NCBI GenBank assembly: GCA_024643945.1
Contig: JAHELX010000224.1
Span: forward strand, 1-9,158
Length of the DNA stretch: 9,158 nucleotides
Direction: 5' to 3'
Origin: Anaerolineales bacterium
GTDB taxonomy: Bacteria > Chloroflexota > Anaerolineae > 4572-78 > NAK82
Within the stretch, counting starts at the first letter, position 1; the number at the start of each line of letters is the position of its first letter. This document shows, piece after piece, positions 1 through 7,186 of the stretch. Both the position numbers and the translations under genes were made by a program. The notes below the pieces were generated by a model. It ran no database searches and was not told the origin of the DNA. It was given only the letters and a program-made list of their open reading frames with translations.

Positions 1-282
1 GCCGAATTCTCTGATTTCCGCGCCGGCCAGGTGACGGTCTTTGCCCCGGGTGTTTCCATCTACTCCACCTACTACGACGGTGGCTATGTCTGGTGGACCG
101 GCACCTCGATGGCGGCCCCCTTCGTCTCTGGTGAGGCGGCACTGCTGCTCTCTGTCGGAGGCTGTGGCACGGATTGTGCCACGTCACTGATCCAGAAGTC
201 CGTGCATCCGGTGGTGCCCAACCTGGAGCCGCGCGGGCGCGTTGATGTTTACCAGGCGGTCAAGGCGGCGAGCAGCCAATAG
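1..282 (+). CDS. Subtilisin-like serine protease (S8 family), C-terminal fragment
   Basis: The reading frame is open from base 1 and ends at TAG 280-282, so 93 C-terminal residues are present and the start lies outside the window. The frame carries the S8 nucleophile motif GTSMAAPFVSG, with the catalytic Ser codon at 106-108. Just before it is the usual block reading VTVFAPGVSIYS, which in subtilases precedes the Ser loop. The Asp and His of the triad must lie upstream. After the Ser helix, the segment with VGGCGTDCATSLI contains two close cysteines, possibly a disulfide. The protein ends at the conserved RVDVYQAVKAA helix with no extra domain. The role is probably secreted or surface endopeptidase, as for the family; the signal peptide cannot be seen. 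The family call is firm, the substrate unknown. Confidence 0.93.
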   Translation, partial: AEFSDFRAGQVTVFAPGVSIYSTYYDGGYVWWTGTSMAAPFVSGEAALLLSVGGCGTDCATSLIQKSVHPVVPNLEPRGRVDVYQAVKAASSQ

Positions 283-304
283 GAACTGGCGCCAAATGAG
301 CCAG

Positions 305-335
305 GCCCCACCCGTGGGGACCGGGTGGGGCTTTT
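305..335 (+). terminator. Rho-independent terminator of the subtilase gene
   Basis: A perfect 10-base inverted repeat, GCCCCACCCG (305-314) and CGGGTGGGGC (322-331), encloses a 7-base loop and is followed directly by TTTT (332-335). It starts 22 bases after the subtilase stop. The T run is only on the + side; the opposite strand runs into CTGGC, so it terminates + strand transcription only. Confidence 0.9.
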
Positions 336-886
336 CCATAGGAGCCACGAGTGGAATTCAAACTATTTTCTAATGAATTTGATATGTTTTCCCCTGCCTA
401 CTTGTGATATAATCAATTAAGGGCGCTTCCCTTCATCCACTACTTTTCCCCCGACCACAATCAGACTACGATCGCACCATCATTTACCGCACCACCATAC
501 CCGCAATTCCAAACCGTCGCCCCCCTACAGGCTGGCATTTAGATTTCCTCCGTCAACAAGTTAGCTCAAACGATAAAGGACGCCCTAACAGGGGTAGAGG
601 CCTACACGCAGTCTTCTCCCTGGCCTCCTCCTCCTGTGTGTTTCGCATCCATCGAAGATGTATTTTTGCACCTTTTTCTGCCTCTATTATCTTAGAAGGC
701 AATTTGGTCTCTAAGCTACCTTTTCTTCTCATCCACTCCTTTTTTCGACCTTCCTGCACCTTACAATCTTGCAATAGATGTCTCTAGTGAACTAGTTTCG
801 TTGACCGACCTTCAATCGACATCCGTTTCTCCGGCTCATCTGGTTACGATCGAGCCTATTCAGGGCAAGGTTTACAAACGGACATG
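336..886. other. Gene-poor, strand-asymmetric intergenic stretch
   Basis: No convincing gene is visible in these 551 bases. Composition differs from the rest: 421-540 is very C-rich and G-poor on the + strand, and 600-780 is pyrimidine-rich with T runs. The minus strand is correspondingly purine-rich and holds two small open frames. One is 774-553 (73 codons from TTG, or 59 from an internal ATG), lysine/arginine/glutamate-rich. The other is 538-461 (25 codons), whose ATG is preceded by GGAGG at 547-551. Neither resembles a family I know. A weak inverted repeat CTTAGA (691-696)/TCTAAG (710-715) is followed by a T-rich run, and CCCT/AGGG (583-593) is a short hairpin. The stretch could be a decayed gene, an untranslated RNA or regulatory DNA. 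Confidence 0.5.
405..413 (+). promoter_or_regulatory. Possible extended -10 promoter
   Basis: TGATATAAT is a perfect extended -10 element (TGN followed by TATAAT at 408-413), in an AT-rich patch just after the upstream terminator. No good -35 sits 16-18 bases upstream; the best nearby hexamer TTGATA (379-384) is 23 bases away. Extended -10 promoters can work without a -35. It points into about 720 bases without a convincing + strand gene, so it would drive either a long leader of the nuclease gene or a separate untranslated RNA. The call rests on the motif only. Confidence 0.4.
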
Positions 887-1120
887 AAGATCTCACCCGT
901 ATCTTGAACTTAGGTCTGGCGACCGCCGGCCTTCATGGATGTAAGCCTGGCCTAAAGGAGGGATGTGTATGGGGGACAAGTGATGGGTGGTCCGTGGCTT
1001 TTTCAGGAGGAGCCACATCGTAAACCAGGCCCCATCCGTCCAAAGGGTAGGGCCATCGTGTGAGCGCCGGGCAAGGTGAGGTGTCCCTGGCTCACACGCA
1101 TAACAACACTCGATAGGAGG
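887..1120 (+). promoter_or_regulatory. Structured 5' leader of the secreted nuclease gene
   Basis: Consecutive inverted repeats fill the space before the nuclease gene: AAGAT/ATCTT (887-891/901-905); 912-932, competing with a longer pairing 910-920/945-955; GTGGCT/AGCCAC (994-999/1011-1016); a GGCCCCATCC/GGGTAGGGCC stem with one mismatch (1028-1037/1045-1054); and a perfect 8-base GTGTGAGC/GCTCACAC stem (1058-1065/1090-1097). None is followed by a T run. A strong AAAGGAGG at 954-961 precedes a tiny frame, ATG 969 to TGA 981-983 (M-G-D-K), whose stop overlaps another ATG (983) opening a 26-codon frame that ends at TGA 1061-1063. The density of stems suggests a folded leader that controls expression, but I recognise no known riboswitch. 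Function is inferred. Confidence 0.4.
1115..1120 (+). promoter_or_regulatory. Ribosome binding site of the nuclease gene
   Basis: AGGAGG lies 12 bases before ATG 1133. It decides the start: the frame is also open from a GTG at 1076, but that codon lies inside the loop region of a strong hairpin (1058-1097), has no ribosome binding site, and would put 19 residues rich in Arg and Asn before the signal peptide. Confidence 0.8.
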
Positions 1121-1132
1121 AACAAGCAAAAC

Positions 1133-4100
1133 ATGAACAACAGGCAATCAACGACCCGTATGTTGGCCGGGCTGCTGAGCATGGCCTTGATCCTGACGCT
1201 GATCCCGTTGGGAGGTATGCCAGCGCGGGCTGCGCCGCCCGTCCAGAATGGCTCACCCACTGTCTTTATCAACGAGATTCACTACGACAACGCCAGCACA
1301 GATGTGGGCGAAGCCATCGAAATCGCCGGCCCGGCAGGAACTGATCTCACAGGCTGGAGTATCGTTCGCTACAATGGGTCAAACGGCCAAGTCTATACGA
1401 CTCCTGCGGCTGATCCCCCCGGTTCTGATACGTTAAGTGGAACGATCCCGGACCTGGCTGGCGGTTTCGGTTTCGTGGTCGTCAACTATGCTGTCAATGG
1501 GCTCCAGAATGGTGCCCCCGATGGCGTGGCATTGGTCGACAGTGAAAACAACGTCGTCCAATTCCTCAGCTATGAGGGAACTTTCACTGCGACCGATGGG
1601 CCGGCTGCCGGTATGACCAGCACGGATATTGGCGTATCCGAACCCGGAGACACCTCTGTCGGAGATTCCCTGCAGCTAACCGGTACCGGTACTACCTACG
1701 ACGATTTCACCTGGGCTGGTCCCGAACCGAATACGTTCGGCCTGGTGAATACCGGCCAGACCTTTGGGGGAGCCGCTCCGTTCATAAACGAAATCCACTA
1801 CGATAATGCTGGCACCGACACGGGCGAAGCCGTCGAGGTCGCCGGCCCGGCCGGGACCGACTTGAACGGTTGGAGCCTGGTGCTGTATAACGGAAACGGT
1901 GGGGCGCCATACGATACAATCGCCCTCAACGGCACAATTCCCGACCAGCAAAATGGTTTCGGGACCCTATATTTTGATACCCCGGGTATCCAAAATGGCT
2001 CACCGGACGGCGTTGCCCTGATCGACCCATCAGATAACGTAATCCAGTTCCTCAGCTATGAAGGCTCTTTCACCGCCGTGGGCGGTCCGGCCGACGGTAT
2101 GACCAGCACTGACATCGGAGTATCGGAAGGTTCGAGTACCCTCGTCGGAGATTCCCTGCAACTAACCGGTACCGGCACTACCTACGACGATTTCACCTGG
2201 GCTGGTCCTGAACCCAATACCTTCGGTCAAGTAAACACCGGCCAGACCTTTGGGGAGCTCGTCAACGCCCCAGTGATGGTTGACTGCGGTCCGGCGCTGG
2301 TGGCCTTCCAGGGTAAAAGCGCTTCCACGACCGTCAGTGCGTCGGACAGCGACGGCACCGTGGTGGACATTGCCATCACCGATATCTCCCCGGCCCCGAC
2401 CAGCGGCACCATCAGCCTGAGCGACCTGGTTCCTGCCGAAGGGGAGGGGGGCACAGCCACAGCTACAGTCACAGTCGATTCGAACGTCGCACTCGGCGCT
2501 TACGCTGTCACCCTGACAGCCACGAACAACGATGATACCCCGCAGACCGGCACTTGCGTCTTGAGCGTAACCGTCAACGAAATCCTGACCATTGGCCAGG
2601 TACAGGGAGAAGTGACCGATACCGATAATGGTTTAACTTTCGAATCACCCTATGTGGGCCAAACGGTTTTCATCCAGGGTGTCATCTATGAAAAGACCCT
2701 GGCGCGTACCAGCTCCGGTGGTCCCAATTACGGTTTCTTTATCCAGAATACTGCCGCCACCGCCGATGGCAATCCCCTTACCTCTGACGGGATCTTTGTC
2801 TTTATGAGCCGGTTTACCGACCTGATAGGGGGCTATGTACCGCAAGTAGGCGATGAAGTCATCCTCAGCGGCACCGTCAGTGAATACTTTAACCTTACCG
2901 AGCTGACAAGCGCGAGTGCACAGTTAGTGGTCCGCACCGGTGTCGACCTGGACGCCGAGGTGCCAGCCTTCGAGGTGGATCCATCCAACAATCTGGCCGA
3001 CGCCAACCGCTACTGGGAGCGACATGAAGGCATGCACGCCCAGGTGCCGGCTGGCAGTCTGGCCATCAGTGGGCGCGATGTCTTTGCCAGCACGTTGGAT
3101 GGCGAGGCCTGGTTTATCCGCGGCGACAGCGCCGTTGCCCAGCGGGCCGATCCCTACGCCCGGCGTGTGTTCCGTGACCCGCACCCGCTGGATGACATTC
3201 CCGAGCAGTTGTTCGATAACGGCAACGGCTACCGCATCGTGCTGGGCAGCATGGGCATCAAGGCGACCGAAAACGACAACACAGCGTTGATCGCGCCGGT
3301 GCGCACCTTTGATAGCATGACCGAAGCGGCGGTCGGCGGTGTGTACTTCTCCTTCAGCAAGTACCAGATCATGGTCGAACAGCAGTTGTCGCTTGCAGAA
3401 GGCGTCGATCCTGCTGAGAACAATCCGCCGGAGGTCTTCGACCGGACGCGGGAGTACAGCATCGTCACGTTCAATATGGAAAATCTGTACGACTACCGCA
3501 ACGATCCTTTCTCCGGGTGCGACTTCCTCGGGGACCCCGGTTGCCCTGGCGTCTACCCACCCTTTGATTACGTCCCGGTCAGCGCAGACACCTACTTTGA
3601 CCGGGTGGAGGAAATCGCCGGGCAGATCGTGGGCGCCCTGCATTCACCAGATGTGATCATGGCGCAGGAAATTGAGAACCAAGATATCTGCAGTGTGGTG
3701 GATGAAGCCGTGGTGTGCGGAGACACCAACAACGTCGACGGCCAGCCCGACGCGTTGGAAGACCTGGCCGTCGCGATCTCCGAGATGGACGGTCCCGCCT
3801 ATGTTTCTGCCTTTGATCGCGATGGCGCCGACGATCGCGGTATCGTCTCGGCCTTCCTGTTCCGCAGCGACAGGGCCGAGCTGCTGCCCGCCTCTGAGGA
3901 TAACCCGGTGCTGAGCAGCGATCCCCAGGTCACCTATCCGTCCGAGCCGTTGGCTTACAACACCGACGTGCAGAATCCCAAGGCGCTGAACGCCGTGCTT
4001 CCGGACTTTGTGGACACTTCGACCGGTGTGGACGGCGACAACGTCTTCACCCGCGCGCCTGAAGTCGGTTACTTCCGTATGTGGCGCGACGGAGTTGGGG

Positions 4101-4837
4101 CCAGCGTCTTCACCGACCTGTACCTGATCGACAACCATTTCTCCAGCGGGCCGGACAGCCGCGTTGGGCAGCGCACTGAGCAGGCAGCTTACAACGCCGC
4201 CATCGTGGCTGCCCTGCAGGCAGCCTTCCCCGGCGTCTACGTGAGCGTGGGGGGCGACCTGAATGTCTACCCGCGCCCTGACGATCCTTTCGAGCCGGAC
4301 AATCCGCTCTACCCGAGCGACCAGCTCGCCGCCCTCTACAACCAGGGCATGACCAATCTGTATGATTTCCTGGTAAGCGAGGTGCCCGCCAGCGCCTACA
4401 GCTACGTCTACATGGGGCAGGCCCAGACGCTGGACCAGATGTTCGTCACGCCGTCGGTGCTGGATGACCTGGTCAAGTTCCGGGCCAGCCATATCAACAG
4501 CGACTTCCCATCTGACTACTTTGGCGATGGTCCGCGCGGCACCAGCGACCACGACCCGCAGGCAGCGCGCTACACGCTGCTGCCAACTTTAGATCGGCTG
4601 ATGGCACTGGTGCGCTACTACGACACCAGCGGTGACATCAGCGGCAACAACACCACCCGCATCCTGCTGGATAGGCTCGAGCGCGCCCAACGATATAAGG
4701 ATGCCGGCCAGCAGCAAGCTTACCGGGCTCAACTACAGGCGTTCATCAACCAGGTACAGGGCTTTGCGCCCCAATTCGTCACGCAGGTCGCAGCCGACGT
4801 GCTGGTGCAGGAGGTTATGTTGTTGCAGACACTCTAG
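1133..4837 (+). CDS. Secreted multi-domain nuclease (LTD repeats, OB-fold, EEP domain)
   Basis: The 1234-residue protein begins with a Sec signal peptide (MNNRQ, hydrophobic core, cleavage near ARA-A at about residue 33). Residues 45-216 and 217-377 are two lamin-tail-like (LTD) repeats, each opening with FINEIHYDNA. Then come an Ig-like segment (about 378-482) and an OB-fold of the type found in YhcR/ExeM-like extracellular nucleases (about 484-600). The EEP domain (about 775-1148) shows the catalytic set: Asn781/Glu783 in TFNMENLYD, Glu846 in AQEIEN, Asp1000-His1002 in DNHFSSG, Asp1042-Asn1044 in GGDLNVYP, and Asp1139-His1140 in SDHDP. The last 85 residues form a helical FIMAH-like domain (AFINQV). 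It probably degrades extracellular DNA or RNA, metal-dependently. The pairing with a downstream 5'-nucleotidase supports nucleotide or phosphate scavenging. No LPXTG or membrane anchor is present. The family is firm; nucleic-acid preference is unknown. Confidence 0.92.
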   Translation: MNNRQSTTRMLAGLLSMALILTLIPLGGMPARAAPPVQNGSPTVFINEIHYDNASTDVGEAIEIAGPAGTDLTGWSIVRYNGSNGQVYTTPAADPPGSDTLSGTIPDLAGGFGFVVVNYAVNGLQNGAPDGVALVDSENNVVQFLSYEGTFTATDGPAAGMTSTDIGVSEPGDTSVGDSLQLTGTGTTYDDFTWAGPEPNTFGLVNTGQTFGGAAPFINEIHYDNAGTDTGEAVEVAGPAGTDLNGWSLVLYNGNGGAPYDTIALNGTIPDQQNGFGTLYFDTPGIQNGSPDGVALIDPSDNVIQFLSYEGSFTAVGGPADGMTSTDIGVSEGSSTLVGDSLQLTGTGTTYDDFTWAGPEPNTFGQVNTGQTFGELVNAPVMVDCGPALVAFQGKSASTTVSASDSDGTVVDIAITDISPAPTSGTISLSDLVPAEGEGGTATATVTVDSNVALGAYAVTLTATNNDDTPQTGTCVLSVTVNEILTIGQVQGEVTDTDNGLTFESPYVGQTVFIQGVIYEKTLARTSSGGPNYGFFIQNTAATADGNPLTSDGIFVFMSRFTDLIGGYVPQVGDEVILSGTVSEYFNLTELTSASAQLVVRTGVDLDAEVPAFEVDPSNNLADANRYWERHEGMHAQVPAGSLAISGRDVFASTLDGEAWFIRGDSAVAQRADPYARRVFRDPHPLDDIPEQLFDNGNGYRIVLGSMGIKATENDNTALIAPVRTFDSMTEAAVGGVYFSFSKYQIMVEQQLSLAEGVDPAENNPPEVFDRTREYSIVTFNMENLYDYRNDPFSGCDFLGDPGCPGVYPPFDYVPVSADTYFDRVEEIAGQIVGALHSPDVIMAQEIENQDICSVVDEAVVCGDTNNVDGQPDALEDLAVAISEMDGPAYVSAFDRDGADDRGIVSAFLFRSDRAELLPASEDNPVLSSDPQVTYPSEPLAYNTDVQNPKALNAVLPDFVDTSTGVDGDNVFTRAPEVGYFRMWRDGVGASVFTDLYLIDNHFSSGPDSRVGQRTEQAAYNAAIVAALQAAFPGVYVSVGGDLNVYPRPDDPFEPDNPLYPSDQLAALYNQGMTNLYDFLVSEVPASAYSYVYMGQAQTLDQMFVTPSVLDDLVKFRASHINSDFPSDYFGDGPRGTSDHDPQAARYTLLPTLDRLMALVRYYDTSGDISGNNTTRILLDRLERAQRYKDAGQQQAYRAQLQAFINQVQGFAPQFVTQVAADVLVQEVMLLQTL
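1265..1780 (+). repeat. LTD-like domain repeat, copy 1 (inside the nuclease gene)
   Basis: This encodes residues 45-216, first of two tandem domains with the same start (FINEIHYDNA) and the same end (NTGQTFG). Copy 1 is about ten residues longer, mainly from an insertion near residues 88-100. The 3' part (1658-1769) matches copy 2 at 2144-2255 without gaps and with 10 differences in 112 bases by my count, pointing to a fairly recent duplication or to gene conversion. Confidence 0.85.
1781..2263 (+). repeat. LTD-like domain repeat, copy 2 (inside the nuclease gene)
   Basis: This encodes residues 217-377, the second tandem LTD-like domain. It shares the EVAGPAGTDL, FLSYEG, MTSTDIGVSE and YDDFTWAGPEP blocks with copy 1. 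Domains of this type usually serve binding or adhesion in secreted nucleases; no catalytic role is suggested. Confidence 0.85.
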
Positions 4838-4897
4838 GTGTGGTATAGCAGCTACAGCATACCGGGATCAGCGGCCGGCCTAGTCGGCGCGCTTCGA

Positions 4898-4941
4898 GTG
4901 CGGGTGGCCAGGGAGTAGAGAACCACCTCTGGCCTCCGCAC
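4898..4941 (+). other. Long hairpin downstream of the nuclease gene, possible terminator or processing site
   Basis: Two stacked stems form one hairpin: GTGCGG/CCGCAC (4898-4903/4936-4941) and GGCCAGGG/CTCTGGCC (4906-4913/4927-4934, one G-U pair), with a small internal bulge and a 13-base loop. It starts 60 bases after the nuclease stop. No T run follows, so it is not a standard intrinsic terminator; it could stabilise the 3' end of the upstream message or reduce read-through into the nucleotidase gene. Confidence 0.4.
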
Positions 4942-4981
4942 CAGCATCCCGCGGCGAAAGACAGGCCAGCTTAGCCAACCC

Positions 4982-5009
4982 GTCCGGCGTTGCCTAGCCC
5001 GGCAGCGCC
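4982..5009 (+). repeat. Intergenic hairpin repeat, copy A
   Basis: A 28-base sequence that recurs at 6998-7025 with 23 of 28 positions identical. Bases 4986-4994 and 5001-5009 pair as a 9-base stem (one G-U) around a 6-base loop. It lies 34 bases before the GTG start of the nucleotidase gene. Both copies sit in the spacer just ahead of a secreted-hydrolase gene and in the same orientation. Confidence 0.55.
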
Positions 5010-5043
5010 AGCCGGAAAAACCATTAAGAAAGAAGTTCGAGCA

Positions 5044-6897
5044 GTGAAAAGACGGTTAACAATTTATGTCATACTGGTCAGCGTACTGCTGATCACAATG
5101 GTGGCGCCGGCATCTTCGCTGGCAGCTCCTCCGGACCCAAAGAAGGTTGACTTCTGGCTGACCGTGTTGCACAACAACGACGGCGAGTCCCAGGTGATCA
5201 GCGCCGGCCCCGATCTGGCGGACTTCGGCGGCGCCGCCCGCTTCAAGACTGTGGTCGACAACCTGAAGTGGGAGGCCCTCCACGGACCCTGGACGCAACG
5301 GGGTGCCAAGCGGGGCGTGGTCATGGTCTCATCGGGCGACAACTTCCTGGCTGGCCCGGAGTTCAATGCCAGCCTGGTCCACGGGGTGCCCTTTTACGAC
5401 ACCATCGCTATGCAACTGATCGGCTACGACGCGGTCAACCTCGGCAACCACGACTTTGACTTTGGACCCGACGTGCTGGCCGATTTCCTGGCCGGCTACA
5501 CCGACCCGCCGCCCTACATTAGCGCCAACCTGGACTTCAGCGCCGAACCGCGCCTGCAGGCCTACGTGGACGCGGGTGTCATCGTGCCGTCCACCGTCGT
5601 CAAGGACCGGGGCGAGCTGATAGGCGTCATCGGCCTCGAGACCCCCAACCTGCCCTTCATCTCCTCGCCGCGCAACGTCGTGGTCTCGGACGACCTGGTG
5701 AACATCGTCCAGGGGCAGGTCGACATGTTGGAGGCGCAGGGTGTCAACAAGATCATCCTGGCGGGACACCTGCAGAACATCCTCAACGACATCGACCTGG
5801 CCTCGCAACTGAATGGGGTCGATGTGATCGTTGCCGGCGGCGGTGACGAACTGCTGACCAACCCCGGTGACCGGCTCCTCCCCGGTGACGAGACTGCGAT
5901 CTATGGCACCTACCCCCAGATGGCAGTCGACGCGGATGGCGACATGGTGCCGGTGGTGACCACGTCCGGCGAGTACCGCTACGTCGGCAAGCTGGTGGTT
6001 GGCTTTGATAAGAACGGTGAGGTGGTCGCCATCGACGAGGACCGCAGCGGCCCGGTGCGCGTAGTGACCGGTGACTGCGGCGGCACCCTCCCCTGTGACG
6101 ACGCGGTCGAGCCCGACCCGACGATGCAAGCATTGGTGGTCGATCCCGTGGAGGCCGCCGTGGCAGCACTCGCCGAGACCGTGATCGGCACGTCCGAGGT
6201 GGATCTGGACGGGCTGCGCGACAACGTCCGCTCGATGGAGACCAATGAAAGCAACCTGATCGCCGACGCCTTAAAGTGGCAGGCCGAGCAGGTAGCCTCC
6301 GACTTTGGGGTGCCGACGCCGGACGTGGCGCTCCAAAACGGGGGTGGCATCCGCAACAACACCGCCATCCCCGCCGGACCCATCACCGAACTGGACACCT
6401 TCGACATGGTGCCGTTCCCGAACTTTCTGACAATGGTACCGGCCATCCCGCGCAGCCAGTTCAAGGAAATCCTTGAGAACGCCGTCGCCTGCACGCAGTC
6501 AAATGACTTTGTGGTAAATCCGGCCTGTGGCAGTGGGCGCTTTGCCCAGATTTCGGGATTTTCGTTCGAGTGGTCGGCGTCCGGGACCGGACAGATTCTC
6601 GATGCCGGCGGCAACGTGGTGGTGGCCGGAACACGGGTGCAGCACGTTGAGTTGGATGACGGCACGCTCATCGTTGATAGCGGTGCGGTGGTCCCTGGGT
6701 CAGCAATCAACATCGCCACCATCGACTTCCTGGCGAAAGACGGCGATCAATACCCGTTCCGGGGCGCGCCCTTTACCACTTTGGGCTTCACCTACCAACA
6801 GGCGCTGAGCAACTACATCGTAGAGGGGCTCGGCGGGCTGATCAGCGCGGCTGATTATCCGGAAGGCGGCGAAGGCCGCATCACCAATCTGCCCTGA
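5044..6897 (+). CDS. Secreted 5'-nucleotidase / UshA-like metallophosphoesterase with variant metal motifs
   Basis: Start GTG 5044 is chosen because it gives a standard signal peptide (MKRRL, hydrophobic core, cleavage near SLA-A) and is preceded by purine-rich GAAAGAAG at 5028-5035; the frame is open back to TTG 4990, inside a hairpin repeat. The 617-residue product has a metallophosphatase domain (about 38-300) and a 5'-nucleotidase C-terminal domain (about 385-617). Visible motifs are SGDN (Asp99), GNHDFDFG (Asn135, His136, Asp139), GHLQN (His242), and, in the substrate domain, QNGGGIR (431-437), GPIT and DGDQY (566-570). Two canonical metal-binding sites are changed: NDxHG reads NDGES (Asp46, Glu48) and GGHxH/Q reads GGGDE (265-269). 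It probably hydrolyses nucleotides or related phosphoesters outside the cytoplasm, acting on products of the nuclease upstream. Substrate and metal are uncertain because of these changes. Confidence 0.9.
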   Translation: MKRRLTIYVILVSVLLITMVAPASSLAAPPDPKKVDFWLTVLHNNDGESQVISAGPDLADFGGAARFKTVVDNLKWEALHGPWTQRGAKRGVVMVSSGDNFLAGPEFNASLVHGVPFYDTIAMQLIGYDAVNLGNHDFDFGPDVLADFLAGYTDPPPYISANLDFSAEPRLQAYVDAGVIVPSTVVKDRGELIGVIGLETPNLPFISSPRNVVVSDDLVNIVQGQVDMLEAQGVNKIILAGHLQNILNDIDLASQLNGVDVIVAGGGDELLTNPGDRLLPGDETAIYGTYPQMAVDADGDMVPVVTTSGEYRYVGKLVVGFDKNGEVVAIDEDRSGPVRVVTGDCGGTLPCDDAVEPDPTMQALVVDPVEAAVAALAETVIGTSEVDLDGLRDNVRSMETNESNLIADALKWQAEQVASDFGVPTPDVALQNGGGIRNNTAIPAGPITELDTFDMVPFPNFLTMVPAIPRSQFKEILENAVACTQSNDFVVNPACGSGRFAQISGFSFEWSASGTGQILDAGGNVVVAGTRVQHVELDDGTLIVDSGAVVPGSAINIATIDFLAKDGDQYPFRGAPFTTLGFTYQQALSNYIVEGLGGLISAADYPEGGEGRITNLP

Positions 6898-6997
6898 TCA
6901 CTCAAGGGCGTATAGCAAAACGCGCCGTGACCCAATCAATTGATCTTCATTCCGGGCGACAGGGCAAAGGCAAATGAGATAAGAACTCGCCAAACTT

Positions 6998-7029
6998 GTC
7001 CGGCGCTACCCAGACGGGCAGCGCCGGAC
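6998..7029 (+). repeat. Intergenic hairpin repeat, copy B
   Basis: GTCCGGCGCT (6998-7007) and AGCGCCGGAC (7020-7029) form a perfect 10-base inverted repeat, with CCC/GGG able to pair inside the 12-base loop. Its first 28 bases match copy A at 4982-5009. No T run follows on either strand, so it is not an ordinary terminator. It lies 100 bases after the nucleotidase stop and 157 before the next start. The rest of the 289-base spacer 6898-7186 shows only a small GGCC/GGCC hairpin (7152-7164) and no clear promoter. Confidence 0.6.
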
Positions 7030-7173
7030 CTTGATACGTAAGAACGACCTGCACTTGTCCTGCAACGGCCCGAGGCAGAGGCCCGAATCCCAACCACCAA
7101 CCATTCGCGATTGAGATCCGCTTCGTATCGCGACCGAGCCACACACTATATGGCCGCTCCGGCCTTAACAAAT

Positions 7174-7181
7174 AAAGGAGG
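7174..7181 (+). promoter_or_regulatory. Ribosome binding site of the first S1 protease gene
   Basis: AAAGGAGG ends 5 bases before ATG 7187. This near-perfect match to the 16S tail fixes the start and suggests efficient translation. Confidence 0.9.
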
Positions 7182-7186
7182 AAACT

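Noticed and set aside
861..955. Possible c-di-GMP-I (GEMM) riboswitch, suggested by CAGGGCAA and CCGGCC
   Set aside because: The order and spacing of conserved blocks and the tetraloop-receptor features do not fit; only short words match.
1076..1132. Upstream GTG start for the nuclease
   Set aside because: It has no ribosome binding site, lies within a hairpin, and would spoil the signal peptide; ATG 1133 with AGGAGG fits better.
2924..4552. Long minus-strand frames (239 and 302 codons) opposite the nuclease gene
   Set aside because: They are antisense to a gene with clear catalytic motifs, have no recognisable domain or ribosome site, and arise from high GC at third positions.
5329..6722. 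Minus-strand frames (266 and 247 codons) opposite the nucleotidase gene
   Set aside because: They mirror the codon pattern of the sense gene, are rich in His/Arg/Val without family motifs, and overlap each other.
6998..7029. Intrinsic terminator of the nucleotidase gene
   Set aside because: The stem is strong but no T run follows on either strand, and a related copy sits upstream of another gene, so a repeat element is the better description.
7111..7152. Promoter upstream of the first protease (TTGAGA and TATATG)
   Set aside because: The spacing is 30 bases, far outside the usable 16-18.
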